Assembly: GCA_038235165.1 (NCBI GenBank)
Contig: JBBSUG010000017.1
Coordinates: 1 to 64,000, forward strand
DNA length: 64,000 bases
Origin: GCA-002050365 sp038235165
GTDB taxonomy: Bacteria > Acidobacteriota > Blastocatellia > Pyrinomonadales > Pyrinomonadaceae
Direction of reading: 5' to 3'
Part shown: piece after piece, positions 44,642-53,505 of the stretch
How the letters are laid out: each line of letters opens with the position of its first letter
Position numbering within the stretch: the stretch's first letter is position 1
The notes under the pieces: model-generated
Database searches by the model: none
What the model saw: the letters and a program-made list of their open reading frames with translations, nothing else
What the model was told of the DNA's origin: nothing
Made by a program: the position numbers and the translations under genes

Positions 44642-46090
44642 TTGAATAATCCACACGAACAAATAAAAGAAACCGCGCAGCCCGAAACGATTAAACCGTT
44701 GCGCTTATGGCAAATGATTTATTTGGGCAAAGGCAGTTTTGCACGTCAGCTTTTTCACGTTTTTATCAGCGTCGTCCTGCGTTTGTTTTTTCGCCGCATC
44801 GAAGTCGCCGGAGTTGAAAAAGTCCCAAAGGACGGCGCGATAATTTTTGTTCTCAATCATCCAAACGGTCTGGTTGATCCGGGCATCGTCTTTGTTTCTT
44901 TGTCGCGCCGCGTATCTTTTCTCGCCAAATCAACATTGTTCGATGTGCCAATCGGCGGCTATTTGCTGCGTCTGATCGAAGCACTGCCGATTTATCGCCG
45001 GATTGATGCCGGGACGGATCAAAAGAAAAATCAATTTACGTTTGAAAACTGCGAAGAATTGCTGGCGCGTGGTCGCTGCATCGCCGTTTTCCCCGAAGGC
45101 ATTTCGCACAACGAAACGAAATTGCAGCCGATCAAAACCGGCACGGCGCGAATCGCACTCGGCGCGTTAGCCGTCGGCAAAGATAACAGCGAACTCGTCA
45201 AAAACGGTTTGAAAATAATGGCGGTCGGACTTTATTACACATCGAAAACTTCTTTTAGAAGCGAAGCGTTGATTCGTTACGGTGAGGTTTTCGATGTCGA
45301 ACAAGTTGCACTCGACGAAAACGGCGAACCACCGCGCGATAAAGTCGTTGAATTAACCCAAAAAATCGAAACTGCGCTGCACGACGTGACTCTCAATCTC
45401 GAAAACACGAACGAACTTGAAACCGTCGTCAAAGCCGAAGCACTTTTTTCGTCGGTTTATGAAAACCTGATTTTCAAGCAAACGCTGACGCAGACGTTTT
45501 TGCGCTTGCAGGATGTGGCGGAAAAATATCAGCTTCTCGAACAAAACGACCCGGCAAAAATGGAAAAACTGCGCGAAAAAATTGAGAATTACGAAAATAA
45601 TCTCGAATCGAGCGGTTTAACCGTTGAAAGTTTGTCCGTTTTGCAGCATCCAGCGCGGTATGTTTTCAATTATCTGATTCTGCGAATCGTCGTGTTAATT
45701 CTGCTCGCGCCGTTTTCAATTGTCGGCGCGATTATTCATTCACCGGCGTATCTTTTTTCGAATTTGCTCGGTCAAATGGTCACGACGCACGACGTTGATG
45801 CCGCCGGTTCAACCTCGAAAATTCTCGCCGCGTGTATCTTTATGCCGCTGACGTGGGTGATTTTTGCCGGATTTATGTTTTACTTTTTCGGCTGGCAATT
45901 TGCGCTGCTTTCAATTCCACTGCTGATTGTTTGCGGCTACATTGCCCTGCGCTCGTTTGAAACATTGATTGATCTGAAAATCTGGCTCAAAGCCGCGTGG
46001 TTTTTGTTGCGTCAGCGCGGATTGTTTTTACGTCTGCTCGTCCGGCGCGAAACTTTGCAAAAAGAAATCGGCGTGATTATTGAAGAATAA
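44642..46090 (+). CDS. PlsC-type 1-acyl-glycerophosphate acyltransferase with extra membrane domain
   Basis: A 482-residue acyltransferase that would add a fatty acid to a lysophospholipid or related glycerolipid at the inner membrane. The catalytic NHPNGLVDP (HxxxxD, His73 from the start used) and the FPEGISH glycerophosphate-binding motif are intact. After the acyltransferase domain (to about residue 260) a helical segment leads to several C-terminal membrane spans (about 340-450; YLILRIVVLILLAPFSIVGA, LTWVIFAGFMFYFFGWQFAL). This is much longer than PlsC alone (about 240). The start is a TTG at 44642; an in-frame ATG at 44714 would remove part of the N-terminal helix. It faces the btaB/btaA pair. 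Confidence 0.83.
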   Translation: MNNPHEQIKETAQPETIKPLRLWQMIYLGKGSFARQLFHVFISVVLRLFFRRIEVAGVEKVPKDGAIIFVLNHPNGLVDPGIVFVSLSRRVSFLAKSTLFDVPIGGYLLRLIEALPIYRRIDAGTDQKKNQFTFENCEELLARGRCIAVFPEGISHNETKLQPIKTGTARIALGALAVGKDNSELVKNGLKIMAVGLYYTSKTSFRSEALIRYGEVFDVEQVALDENGEPPRDKVVELTQKIETALHDVTLNLENTNELETVVKAEALFSSVYENLIFKQTLTQTFLRLQDVAEKYQLLEQNDPAKMEKLREKIENYENNLESSGLTVESLSVLQHPARYVFNYLILRIVVLILLAPFSIVGAIIHSPAYLFSNLLGQMVTTHDVDAAGSTSKILAACIFMPLTWVIFAGFMFYFFGWQFALLSIPLLIVCGYIALRSFETLIDLKIWLKAAWFLLRQRGLFLRLLVRRETLQKEIGVIIEE

Positions 46091-46094
46091 TCTC

Positions 46095-46170
46095 GCCGCG
46101 AGCAAACACGAAAGAACCCGAAAAAGAATTTAAAGGTTTATTTCGTGTCTTTTTCGTGTTTGTTCGTGGC
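46095..46170. repeat. intergenic inverted repeat between convergent genes
   Basis: A 19-bp stem (46095-46113 with 46152-46170) with two G/T wobble positions, built of CAAACACGAAA-type words. It lies in the 79-bp gap between the convergent plsC-like gene and btaB, and its last base is the first base of the btaB stop triplet (reverse). It may terminate both transcripts. Confidence 0.65.
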
Positions 46171-46859
46171 TAAAATTTCTTAAATTCGGCAATAAAAGCG
46201 TAACTTTTGTAAACCGAAGTGACTGACAATTCACCCAGATTTTGTTTTTCCAAACTCTCTAAGTGGGGCGTTAAATCCTGCGGATAAATCACGTCGAACA
46301 TTTTCAGCCAACCTTGTAGAATCTTTCGAGATGGCGCGGACAAATCACGTTGGTCATAAAAATCCACGATGTAGAAACTGCGTCCGCTTTTGAGATTTTC
46401 GAGCGCATTGGCGATTGCTTCTTTCCAATGCGGAATCATCGTAATCGAATACGAAAAATAAATTGTGTCGAAAGGTTCGGTTAAATTAAAATTCTTTTGA
46501 TAATGAAAATCACCGGCGAGCGCGTTGACAAGCGTAATATTTTTTAGATGTTTCGCGGCGATATTTTTTCGCGCCGTCTCCAGCATCGCGGCGGAAGCGT
46601 CGAGTCCGTAACAATTGGCGTGCGGGAACTTACGCGCCAGAATCATCAAGTTTCGCGCCGTTCCGCAACCGATTTCAAGAATATTTTCACCGCTTTTGAC
46701 ATCAAATTTTTCAATTAATTTATCGCGTCCGAGCAGATAATACTTACGCGTCAAATCGTAAAAATATCGCTGGTGGCGATACATTTTATCCATTTTCTCG
46801 AAAGCACCGCTTGGATTTTGGATTTTGGATTTTGGATTTTGGATTTTTTTAGAACTCAT
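46170..46859 (-). CDS. btaB: betaine-lipid N-methyltransferase
   Basis: A 229-residue SAM-dependent methyltransferase with ENILEIGCGTARNLMILARK (motif I), CYGLDASAAMLETARKNI (motif II) and FYIVDFYDQRD. By its place directly behind btaA it should be BtaB, which trimethylates diacylglyceryl-homoserine to give the phosphorus-free betaine lipid DGTS. The ATG at 46859 overlaps the btaA stop by 11 bp, suggesting coupled translation. The first codons contain five copies of a 7-bp repeat (46813-46847), which gives the odd N-terminus KIQNPKSKIQNP. A later start at Met22 (46796, MDKMYRHQRYFYDLTRKYYL) would avoid it and still retain the whole domain. Confidence 0.85.
   Translation of the reverse strand: MSSKKIQNPKSKIQNPSGAFEKMDKMYRHQRYFYDLTRKYYLLGRDKLIEKFDVKSGENILEIGCGTARNLMILARKFPHANCYGLDASAAMLETARKNIAAKHLKNITLVNALAGDFHYQKNFNLTEPFDTIYFSYSITMIPHWKEAIANALENLKSGRSFYIVDFYDQRDLSAPSRKILQGWLKMFDVIYPQDLTPHLESLEKQNLGELSVTSVYKSYAFIAEFKKF
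46813..46847. repeat. 7-bp tandem repeat (GGATTTT x5) inside the btaB 5' end
   Basis: Five perfect copies of GGATTTT (forward strand), directly after the btaB start codon region. Because seven is not a multiple of three, gain or loss of one unit would shift the btaB reading frame if translation starts at 46859. Confidence 0.9.
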
Positions 46860-48093
46860 TCTTCAAAATGTAAAGATGAAATCCGCCGTAAATCGCCGCG
46901 CGATCTTGTTTAAAGAATTCTTTCGATAAATTTTCTTCGTAATAAAACTTTTCGCGCAGCGGCTTCGGCAAATTTGTTTCAATCGGCGAAAACGCACTCG
47001 CCGTGCGAAAAATGATGCGTGAATTCGGTTCGCCTTTTTCGGCGATTGCCGTCCACAGTTCCGTCAGCATTTCGGCATTCATCCAGTCCTGCGCGTCGAG
47101 AAAAACGAAACTATTGAACGTATTTTCCGGCGATTTTTTTATTTCTTCCGTCACCGAGCCGATTTTTGTTGAGATTTTATTCGCGTTAGTCTTTAGTTTT
47201 TCGTAGTTTTCAGCCTTCAAATAATCGGGAATGGCGCGGCGGTGTTCCGTGTCATATTTGCGGGCGAACGCCTGCCACGCGAAATAATTGTCGTCAATCG
47301 GGAAGCCGACGGCGAGACGTTTGGTGCGTTCCCTGTAAATATCAATGATGTTTACGCCGTCGTGCAAATCTTTTTTCAGTTCTTCGTATTGCTGCGGCGG
47401 GACTCCGAGACCGAACATCGTAATCGGCAATTTTCCGATAATTTTTATCAAAAAACTGTCGAAAAACGGGGCGATGTATTTTTGGTAAAGAATTTCCTGT
47501 TCCTGCGGAGTTTGCGCTTTTAAAATCTCTTCCGGCTTGCCGCCGAAAAGACGCGCCGCACGATGAAAAAAACGCAGAAAATAACCGTTGCGCGAGTGTT
47601 CGTAAAGTCCGCCGGTTTGGAAAAAGTTGATCCTTTTGCCGTATAACATTTTGCCGAAAAAAGTGTTGTTCTCCCAAAAACATTTCGTTTCCGCATCTAA
47701 ATTCGGCGCAATGTATTTTTGGTAATCGGCGACGTTGTTTTCATTTCGCCCGAAGCCGAAAAAGTTGAAAAACTTCGTATGCGACGGCAAAAATTTCAAA
47801 GCCGCGATTTTCAAATTGAGCAGATAAATATGATGGCGGTTCAAATCAACCGCCGTCACGCTGTGCGGATTTTCGATAAGATAATTGAGCGCATTGCAGC
47901 CGCCGGAAGAAATCGTCAAAATTCTGGAATGTTCGTTTAACTCTAAAGCCTGCACGTCAACGCGCGGATCTTCCCAAATCTGGTTGTAAACAAAAGCATC
48001 AAACCAAACGGCGAACAGGTTCTGCAAAATGCCCTGCTTTTTCGACGCATTTTTTTGTTTGACGGCATCAAGCACGAGTTGTTCAGAACTCAT
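46849..48093 (-). CDS. btaA: betaine-lipid synthase, 3-amino-3-carboxypropyl transferase
   Basis: A 414-residue BtaA/DUF3419 protein that transfers the 3-amino-3-carboxypropyl group of SAM to diacylglycerol, the first step of betaine-lipid (DGTS) synthesis. It has the family opening LFAVWFDAFVYNQIWEDPRV, the SAM-binding ILTISSGGCNALNYL (about residues 58-72) and VTAVDLNRHHIYLLNLKIAA. The central region matches BtaA in WENNTFFGKMLYGKRINFFQ, and the C-terminal part in VFLDAQDWMNAEMLTELWTA. It lies 26 bp downstream of the permease gene and overlaps btaB. Betaine lipids replace phospholipids under phosphate shortage in other bacteria; no Pho-box is visible in the short gap upstream. Confidence 0.9.
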   Translation of the reverse strand: MSSEQLVLDAVKQKNASKKQGILQNLFAVWFDAFVYNQIWEDPRVDVQALELNEHSRILTISSGGCNALNYLIENPHSVTAVDLNRHHIYLLNLKIAALKFLPSHTKFFNFFGFGRNENNVADYQKYIAPNLDAETKCFWENNTFFGKMLYGKRINFFQTGGLYEHSRNGYFLRFFHRAARLFGGKPEEILKAQTPQEQEILYQKYIAPFFDSFLIKIIGKLPITMFGLGVPPQQYEELKKDLHDGVNIIDIYRERTKRLAVGFPIDDNYFAWQAFARKYDTEHRRAIPDYLKAENYEKLKTNANKISTKIGSVTEEIKKSPENTFNSFVFLDAQDWMNAEMLTELWTAIAEKGEPNSRIIFRTASAFSPIETNLPKPLREKFYYEENLSKEFFKQDRAAIYGGFHLYILKNEF

Positions 48094-48119
48094 ATAAATA
48101 TATTTTCTGCACTTTGAAA

Positions 48120-49217
48120 TTATTCGTTCATCAGAACCAGCACCGGGTCAATATCCGAAGCCCGCCACGCCGGATAAAGCGCACCGAACAAACTTCCGCC
48201 GACGGCGATGATGATCGCGCTGATAATCCAGCCTTCGCTAAACTCAAATTGCAAATCAAACTGTTTTTGAATCACGAATGAAGCGAGAAACGACACCGCG
48301 AAACCGAGCAGAACGCCGAGAATGCCGATCATCAACGCTTCGCCTTCGATGACTTTGATGATGAACGATTTTGACGCGCCGAGTGATTTCAAGATGCCAA
48401 TTTCCTTGCGGCGTTCAGTGATCGTCGTGTACATCGAAAGCAGCACGAATATCGTGCTGACGAATGCGCCGAGACCGACGAGAACGCGCAGAAATGTGTT
48501 CAACGCCGGAATTCGGTCTTGCGCGTTGATGATTAAATCGCTGGTCAAATCAATTTTATTACCCGGAAGCTGTTCATTGATGCGGGCGGCGACCGCCTTT
48601 ACATCCGCGCCGTCTTTGAGTTTAACGAGAATAAATGTACATTTATTCGGCGATTCCAGCACGTCCTGCATCGCGGCAAGCGACATTTTGATTCGCGCAC
48701 CCGACGGCGGCGAAAACACACCGACAATTTTGTAAGGACGACCGAAAAGTTCCATCGTGTCGCCGATTTTTAGTTCATCATCTTCAAATTTTCGTTCATC
48801 TAAAACTATTTCGTCATTGGCAAATATCGGACGACCTGCGACGATCTGCATATCGTTCATCGCGGCAAACGGCTGCCACTCAACACCGTCAATCTGCTCA
48901 ACGCCCCACCGCGCTTTCGTATTCGGCGTAATTTGTTTAATAACCGGAACGGTTGACTGAACACCTTCGATCTCAAGCAGTTTTTGGGTGTAAGCCGTGT
49001 CAATATTGGCATTAGAGCTTTGCAGTTCCATTGAACCGGGACGGCGGAAAACAATTTCCGCCTTCCAGTTTGAAGCGCGTTTAACCATATCTTCGCTCAT
49101 TCCGCGAGCCAGTCCGGTAAACAATACGACCAGCACGACACCGAGCGCGACACCGATAATACTTATCAATGAGCGAAACGGGCGCGTTCTTAAATTGGCT
49201 AAAACTAATTCGAGCAT
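48120..49217 (-). CDS. FtsX/MacB-type ABC transporter permease
   Basis: A 365-residue permease with four membrane spans in the FtsX layout: one N-terminal span (ISIIGVALGVVLVVLFTGLA), a large extracytoplasmic domain (about residues 45-225; RWGVEQIDGVEWQPFAAMND), then three C-terminal spans (LVGLGAFVSTIFVLLSMYTT, MIGILGVLLGFAVSFLASFV, IISAIIIAVGGSLFGALYPA). The ERRKEIGILKSLGAS motif after the second span and the C-terminal AWRASDIDPVLVL are family signatures. It needs an ATPase partner, which is not encoded nearby. Such permeases move lipids, lipoproteins or peptides; its place in a lipid and glycan cluster suggests a lipid-linked substrate, as inference. Confidence 0.88.
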   Translation of the reverse strand: MLELVLANLRTRPFRSLISIIGVALGVVLVVLFTGLARGMSEDMVKRASNWKAEIVFRRPGSMELQSSNANIDTAYTQKLLEIEGVQSTVPVIKQITPNTKARWGVEQIDGVEWQPFAAMNDMQIVAGRPIFANDEIVLDERKFEDDELKIGDTMELFGRPYKIVGVFSPPSGARIKMSLAAMQDVLESPNKCTFILVKLKDGADVKAVAARINEQLPGNKIDLTSDLIINAQDRIPALNTFLRVLVGLGAFVSTIFVLLSMYTTITERRKEIGILKSLGASKSFIIKVIEGEALMIGILGVLLGFAVSFLASFVIQKQFDLQFEFSEGWIISAIIIAVGGSLFGALYPAWRASDIDPVLVLMNE

Positions 49218-49284
49218 TTTTTTGGTTGTCAGTTGTTCGTTGTCATCGGCTGTTATCGCCGGTGGTCAAATCTCGAACGAATGA

Positions 49285-50655
49285 TTAGTTCAAAAGTTCT
49301 TTGACGAAATTAAATGCACCGGCTTTTTCACGGTCGGTGAACAAATCATTACGGCTTTGAAAATCAGAATACATTTTATCATACGTTGCAATCAGAAAAT
49401 CGGTCGAAGCCTCGCGCGTATTTTGTTCAGCGGTTTGTAACGCGTTGGCAATTTTTTCCTTCGTCAATTCCGGTTTTTCGGTAATTTCACGAATCGCCGC
49501 CGCGAAATTTTCCGCGTTCGGTTCAGCCAGCCACATATTTTCGTTCGTCGCATACGACAACAATCCGCCCGCATTCGGCGCGACGGTCGGCGTGCCGGAA
49601 GCCATCGCTTCGAGCGGGGCGATGCCGAACGGTTCCTTCGGGTTCGGATGGACAAAAATATCCGCATTCGCGTAATAATTCGCCAGCGTTTCCTTGTCGA
49701 GATGTCCGAACTGAATAATTTTGTTCGGGACGCGCTGATCGGTTTGCGTTTGCAGCCATTCGGCTTGCGGTCCCGCACCGGCAACCAACAGGCGGTAATC
49801 CTTTTCTTCTTTCGCCAACAATTCCATCACGTCCGGCAGCAGTCCGATGTTTTTCTCCGGCGAAATACGTCCCGCGTAAAGCAGAATTATCGCGTCGTCG
49901 GGAATGTTCGCTTTTTGCCGCAGTTCGGTTTTGATCGCGGCGGATTTTCGCGCCGGTGTAAATTGTTTATTGTCAACGCCGCGCGGACAAACGAAGATGC
50001 GCTCTTCAATCGGCATTCGCGGAGCTTTAAAGAAACGCCAGCACCAATTGAAAAACCAATCCGAACGGCGCGGATTTTCGTTTTTCCCAAATGATTTGTA
50101 AAATTCGTCTGCCGTGTAGGGCGAATTGGCGATGTGGTAATCGAACGACGGCAGACTGTAATTGCCTATCAAACGCCGCGCCAGCCACTTCCCCGCTTTT
50201 CCGCCGGATAAAAACGAACCGATATTGTCGTCCATCCGTTCGCACGAAAAATGCACGAGCATCGGGCGACCGATTTGTTTGAATTTGTTCAGCCGCACCA
50301 TCGCGCCGATGATACTGAGCGTGTATTTGTCGGTCACTTCAATCATATCGGGCATTTCCGCGAGCAAAATTTTGCGAATGATCGAATCGTTGAGCAGATA
50401 CTGCCACGGCATCATTATCCGGTAGCGTTTATCGAAAACAGGCGATTGTTTGGCAGGAACATAATAGATTTTGGCGTAGTCGTTGACCTGTTCGACGGCT
50501 TCGGTTTCGCCCGGAACGATCAGGCGCATTTCGCGCCGGTGCCTTTCGGCGGCGGCGAGCAGATTGTTGTAAGAAGTGCTGATGCCGCCCGAATTTTTGT
50601 GATAATAATTGGTGATGTGAACTGATTTGATTGACACTGAATATTTATTTGGCAA
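49285..50655 (-). CDS. GT4-family glycosyltransferase
   Basis: A 456-residue GT-B retaining glycosyltransferase. The N-terminal acceptor domain begins VHITNYYHKNSGGISTSY, and the donor domain has YAGRISPEKNIGLLPDVMEL and the nucleotide-sugar E-x7-E motif in PKEPFGIAPLEAMASGTPTV. No membrane span is present; it would act at the cytoplasmic face of the inner membrane. The start at 50655 overlaps the Uma2 gene by 11 bp. An in-frame GTG at 50634 (SIKSVHITNYY) is an alternative that avoids the overlap. With the second GT4 gene at 52219 it suggests a glycolipid or surface glycan pathway; sugar and acceptor are unknown. Confidence 0.85.
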   Translation of the reverse strand: MPNKYSVSIKSVHITNYYHKNSGGISTSYNNLLAAAERHRREMRLIVPGETEAVEQVNDYAKIYYVPAKQSPVFDKRYRIMMPWQYLLNDSIIRKILLAEMPDMIEVTDKYTLSIIGAMVRLNKFKQIGRPMLVHFSCERMDDNIGSFLSGGKAGKWLARRLIGNYSLPSFDYHIANSPYTADEFYKSFGKNENPRRSDWFFNWCWRFFKAPRMPIEERIFVCPRGVDNKQFTPARKSAAIKTELRQKANIPDDAIILLYAGRISPEKNIGLLPDVMELLAKEEKDYRLLVAGAGPQAEWLQTQTDQRVPNKIIQFGHLDKETLANYYANADIFVHPNPKEPFGIAPLEAMASGTPTVAPNAGGLLSYATNENMWLAEPNAENFAAAIREITEKPELTKEKIANALQTAEQNTREASTDFLIATYDKMYSDFQSRNDLFTDREKAGAFNFVKELLN

Positions 50656-51256
50656 AAACTTCGCTGACGGCGACCTTCCAATTTTCTAAAATTTCCGACT
50701 CTGCCGCTGCGCCTTTCACATAATGCCGTTTCCGCCAAAATAAAATCCCGTCCTGCGTGTCAGCGTTTCTGATTTCAATCGTTTGATCATCCGAGTCAAT
50801 CAGCCACAGTTCTTTTACGCCCAAAGCCAAATAAGTATCGGCTTTCGTCGTCCGGTCGTAAACGCCGGTTGATTCAGAAAGACATTCAAAAACGATGTTG
50901 GCGGAGGTGCGCCGTTCGCCCATTTTTTCTTCGAGTTCACGGGAAATATACATCATATCCGGTTCGAGATATGTTCCCCAAATCTCTTCAATGTAAATCG
51001 AAGCTCGCGGATGAAATACCATTCCGGGATCATGATTAGCAGCCAAGTAAAGAGTTAAGGAACGACTCAATACAGCAACAATAATGTCGTGTGAACTTTT
51101 TGGTAGCGGCACAATCTGTAAAACTCCTTCGATAAGTTCGTAGTGTGAACAATCGTCGGGTTCGGGCAGCGACCAAAATTCTTCGAGCGTGTAGCGTTTC
51201 AGAAGCGGCGAAAAAGTACCGGCGGTTTGAATATTTTCTAAAACTTGCATAGTCAA
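50645..51256 (-). CDS. Uma2-family (DUF820) putative endonuclease-fold protein
   Basis: A 203-residue protein of the Uma2/DUF820 family, which has a restriction-endonuclease-like fold and unknown role. Signatures: YTLEEFWSLPEPDDCSHYEL, YELIEGVLQIVPLPKSSHD, LEPDMMYIS (acidic active-site region) and VFECLSESTGVYDRTTKADT, YLALGVKELWLIDSDDQTIE. These genes are numerous in cyanobacteria and some soil phyla and often look mobile. It lies between two glycosyltransferase genes with an 11-bp overlap to one, so it is probably transcribed with them by chance of insertion. Confidence 0.85.
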   Translation of the reverse strand: MTMQVLENIQTAGTFSPLLKRYTLEEFWSLPEPDDCSHYELIEGVLQIVPLPKSSHDIIVAVLSRSLTLYLAANHDPGMVFHPRASIYIEEIWGTYLEPDMMYISRELEEKMGERRTSANIVFECLSESTGVYDRTTKADTYLALGVKELWLIDSDDQTIEIRNADTQDGILFWRKRHYVKGAAAESEILENWKVAVSEVFAK

Positions 51257-51332
51257 ATAGTAACAGTAAACGTATCAGACACGAAAATTTAATCGTTTTG
51301 CCGCCGTCGGCACATCAAACGGCGCAAACGTC

Positions 51333-52145
51333 TCACTTTCCCTTTCGTTTCCGGTTCAAAACAACCAGCGATATAATGACGGCGAGCGTCATCAGAATAA
51401 TGCCGTCAATGCCCCAAAATTTTATGTATGGTATTTCCTGCCCGCTGTTGTGCGTCCAGAAAAACTTGTTGGTGAACGCCCAGCAGACAAGCTGTGAAAA
51501 AATGCCGAATCCCAACACACTGAAAACAGCGGGGATTACTTCGCTGCGGCGTAGCATTCGCGCAATTTCAAGTGGAATAAAGGCGAGAAAATCGAAAACC
51601 AAAACCGGCAGACTAATAATATCGCCGAGCAGAGACTTACTCTCCGCTTCGCCGACGATCATCACGTTGCGCCGCATAATATACAAACTGAATAACGCCG
51701 AGAAAAGCGAAAGACAAATTGAACGAACAATCGCCTGATCGGTGTGGCTGTTGGTGCCGGTATAATAAGCGAAACCGGTCTGCACGAAATATTCAAAAAT
51801 ATGACTGATGACCGGCACGACCAGCAGAATGGAGAGCAACGCCTTCCACGCCGGTTCGACGCGGCGAAACGATTGGATTAATGCACCGCCGACCCCAGCA
51901 AACAAAAATCTGAAAATAAACTGCGCCAATGCCGCCGCGAGCGCAAGTTTAAGGCTTTCTTTGCCGAGCAAATAAGTTGCCAGAAAAATAGGCGCACGAA
52001 TTCCGCCGCTCAGAATAGCACCTTTGTAATTCCAGTACCGGATGAAAACTCCCGGATCGTGCAGAATATTCATCCAAGCCTCGCGGATGGTATTTTGGGG
52101 AACGACCAGCGGCGGTTCTTCAAACATTGTTTCTTCCATAATCAA
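51333..52145 (-). CDS. multi-pass membrane protein of unknown function (possibly Yip1-like)
   Basis: A 270-residue protein. The cytoplasmic N-terminus (PPLVVPQNTIREAWMNILHD, PGVFIRYWNYKG) is followed by about six hydrophobic spans (GIRAPIFLATYLLG, LALAAALAQFIFRFLFAGVG, ALLSILLVVPVISHIFEYFV, AIVRSICLSLFSALFSLYIM, VIPAVFSVLGFGIFSQLVCW, IDGIILMTLAVIISLVVLN). The layout and the opening phrase recall bacterial Yip1-domain proteins, but I see no decisive motif. It lies between the Uma2 gene and a GT4 gene on the same strand. Confidence 0.6.
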   Translation of the reverse strand: MIMEETMFEEPPLVVPQNTIREAWMNILHDPGVFIRYWNYKGAILSGGIRAPIFLATYLLGKESLKLALAAALAQFIFRFLFAGVGGALIQSFRRVEPAWKALLSILLVVPVISHIFEYFVQTGFAYYTGTNSHTDQAIVRSICLSLFSALFSLYIMRRNVMIVGEAESKSLLGDIISLPVLVFDFLAFIPLEIARMLRRSEVIPAVFSVLGFGIFSQLVCWAFTNKFFWTHNSGQEIPYIKFWGIDGIILMTLAVIISLVVLNRKRKGK

Positions 52146-52218
52146 ATTAAAACGAGCGGCTTTTCAATCAATATTTCTGTACCAATTGCTGCAGTCGAAA
52201 CATATTTTGCTGATCTGT

Positions 52219-53418
52219 CTATTTTTTCTTTCTCAGCTTCTTCTTATTGTCTAAAAATATTTTCGCCTCGTCGTAAGCCTGATAAACCGTTTCGAAAACA
52301 GAATCCCACGAGCGCGAAAGCGCAAATTCGCGCGATAATTTTTTCATTTCCGCTAGTTTTTCGGGGTGATCCAACAGTTCAATCGAATATTTGACGAATT
52401 CGTCAAAGTTGGCGGCGATAAAACCCGTTTCGCCGTGGCGCACAAAAGATTTCGGTCCGCCTTTGTCGGTGACAATGGCGGGAACACTCGAAGCCATTGC
52501 TTCCTGCGGAACGTTTCCGTAAGCATCGGTTTCCGACGGGAATACGAAAACGTCCATATTAGCATAAGCCTCCGACAAACGCTCACCTTCGAGAAAACCG
52601 GTCAGTTCCGCCGTCCGCATATTTTTCTCCAAAAATGCGCGCTCATCGCCTTCGCCGACGATTAAAAATTTGAAATTCTTTTTCCCGGCATTGAAAAGTG
52701 CTTTTTCCAAATCAGCCAGCATCCGCACATTTTTTTCCGAACGCAGTCTGCCGACAAAACCGAATCGCAGAATCTCATCACTAACCGTTCTTTTTGCGGA
52801 CGTAAACACTTCCGTATCAACGCCGCGCACCATCAAATGAACCTTTCTTTCCGTGCCTTCCGCCAGCATATCAATTAATTCCTGATTAGGGGCGAGCAGA
52901 ATCTGCGGCATTCGGTAATAATATTTCGCGCCGTCTAAAATGCGATTTTCCAAAAATCCGGTGAACGAATGCAAAAACTTTTTCGGCAGAAAACTAAATT
53001 TCGCCCGTAGTCGGCGGGCGGCGTACTCGTGCAGGTTGGTGTGCCACGAACCGACCAGCGCGACATCCATTCGCCACGCCAGATACGCGCCCATAATGCT
53101 GACATCGTTCAAGCCGGTGATGTGAAAAACATCGGGGCGAAATTTTTCCAGTTCTTTTTGAACGAGTTTGGTGTGCCGTTGAAAAAGCGGGTCGTATTTC
53201 AAACCTTCGTCCATTCTGAGCGACAAAGGAGATTGTTTCAGCGAAATGAAGGTTATATTTCCGTCCTGCGTAACTTCGGTTTTTTTACCGGCGTAAACGC
53301 ACAAGAAAGGGTTGCCGCGTTTTCGCACGAACCTGACCAATTTGTTACTTGTCATCGCCACCCCGTTGACTTCCAAGAATGAATCGGGGAAAAATGCGAT
53401 GCGCGGAGGATTTTTCAC
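52219..53418 (-). CDS. GT4-family glycosyltransferase, mannosyltransferase-like
   Basis: A 399-residue GT-B glycosyltransferase resembling the GDP-mannose-dependent alpha-mannosyltransferases that act on lipid acceptors. The N-terminus RIAFFPDSFLEVNGVAMTSN is the typical acceptor-domain start. GSWHTNLHEYAARRLR, LRFGFVGRLRSEKNVRMLAD and the E-x7-E region PSETDAYGNVPQEAMASSVP, with VTDKGGPKSFVRHGETGF, define the donor domain. The basic C-terminus (DNKKKLRKKK) would favour membrane binding. It starts 88 bp after the PHP-domain gene, with a terminator in between. Confidence 0.86.
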   Translation of the reverse strand: MKNPPRIAFFPDSFLEVNGVAMTSNKLVRFVRKRGNPFLCVYAGKKTEVTQDGNITFISLKQSPLSLRMDEGLKYDPLFQRHTKLVQKELEKFRPDVFHITGLNDVSIMGAYLAWRMDVALVGSWHTNLHEYAARRLRAKFSFLPKKFLHSFTGFLENRILDGAKYYYRMPQILLAPNQELIDMLAEGTERKVHLMVRGVDTEVFTSAKRTVSDEILRFGFVGRLRSEKNVRMLADLEKALFNAGKKNFKFLIVGEGDERAFLEKNMRTAELTGFLEGERLSEAYANMDVFVFPSETDAYGNVPQEAMASSVPAIVTDKGGPKSFVRHGETGFIAANFDEFVKYSIELLDHPEKLAEMKKLSREFALSRSWDSVFETVYQAYDEAKIFLDNKKKLRKKK

Positions 53419-53439
53419 AATAATTAAACTTTAATAAAT

Positions 53440-53487
53440 AAAAAGGGCGAGTTGCAAAGGTTTATTCCTTTACGCCTGCCCTTTTTT
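53440..53487 (-). terminator. terminator after the PHP-domain gene
   Basis: On the reverse strand AAAAAGGGC pairs with GCCCTTTTT (forward 53478-53487 with 53440-53448), with an inner AAAGG/CCTTT pair, followed by a T-rich run. It lies just past the PHP gene stop and upstream of the GT4 gene, so those genes may be separate units. Confidence 0.7.
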
Positions 53488-53505
53488 CCGGCTGCTGCCC
53501 CGGAT

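Noticed and set aside
48120..49217. A complete ABC exporter
   Set aside because: Only the permease is present; no ATPase gene is adjacent on either side.
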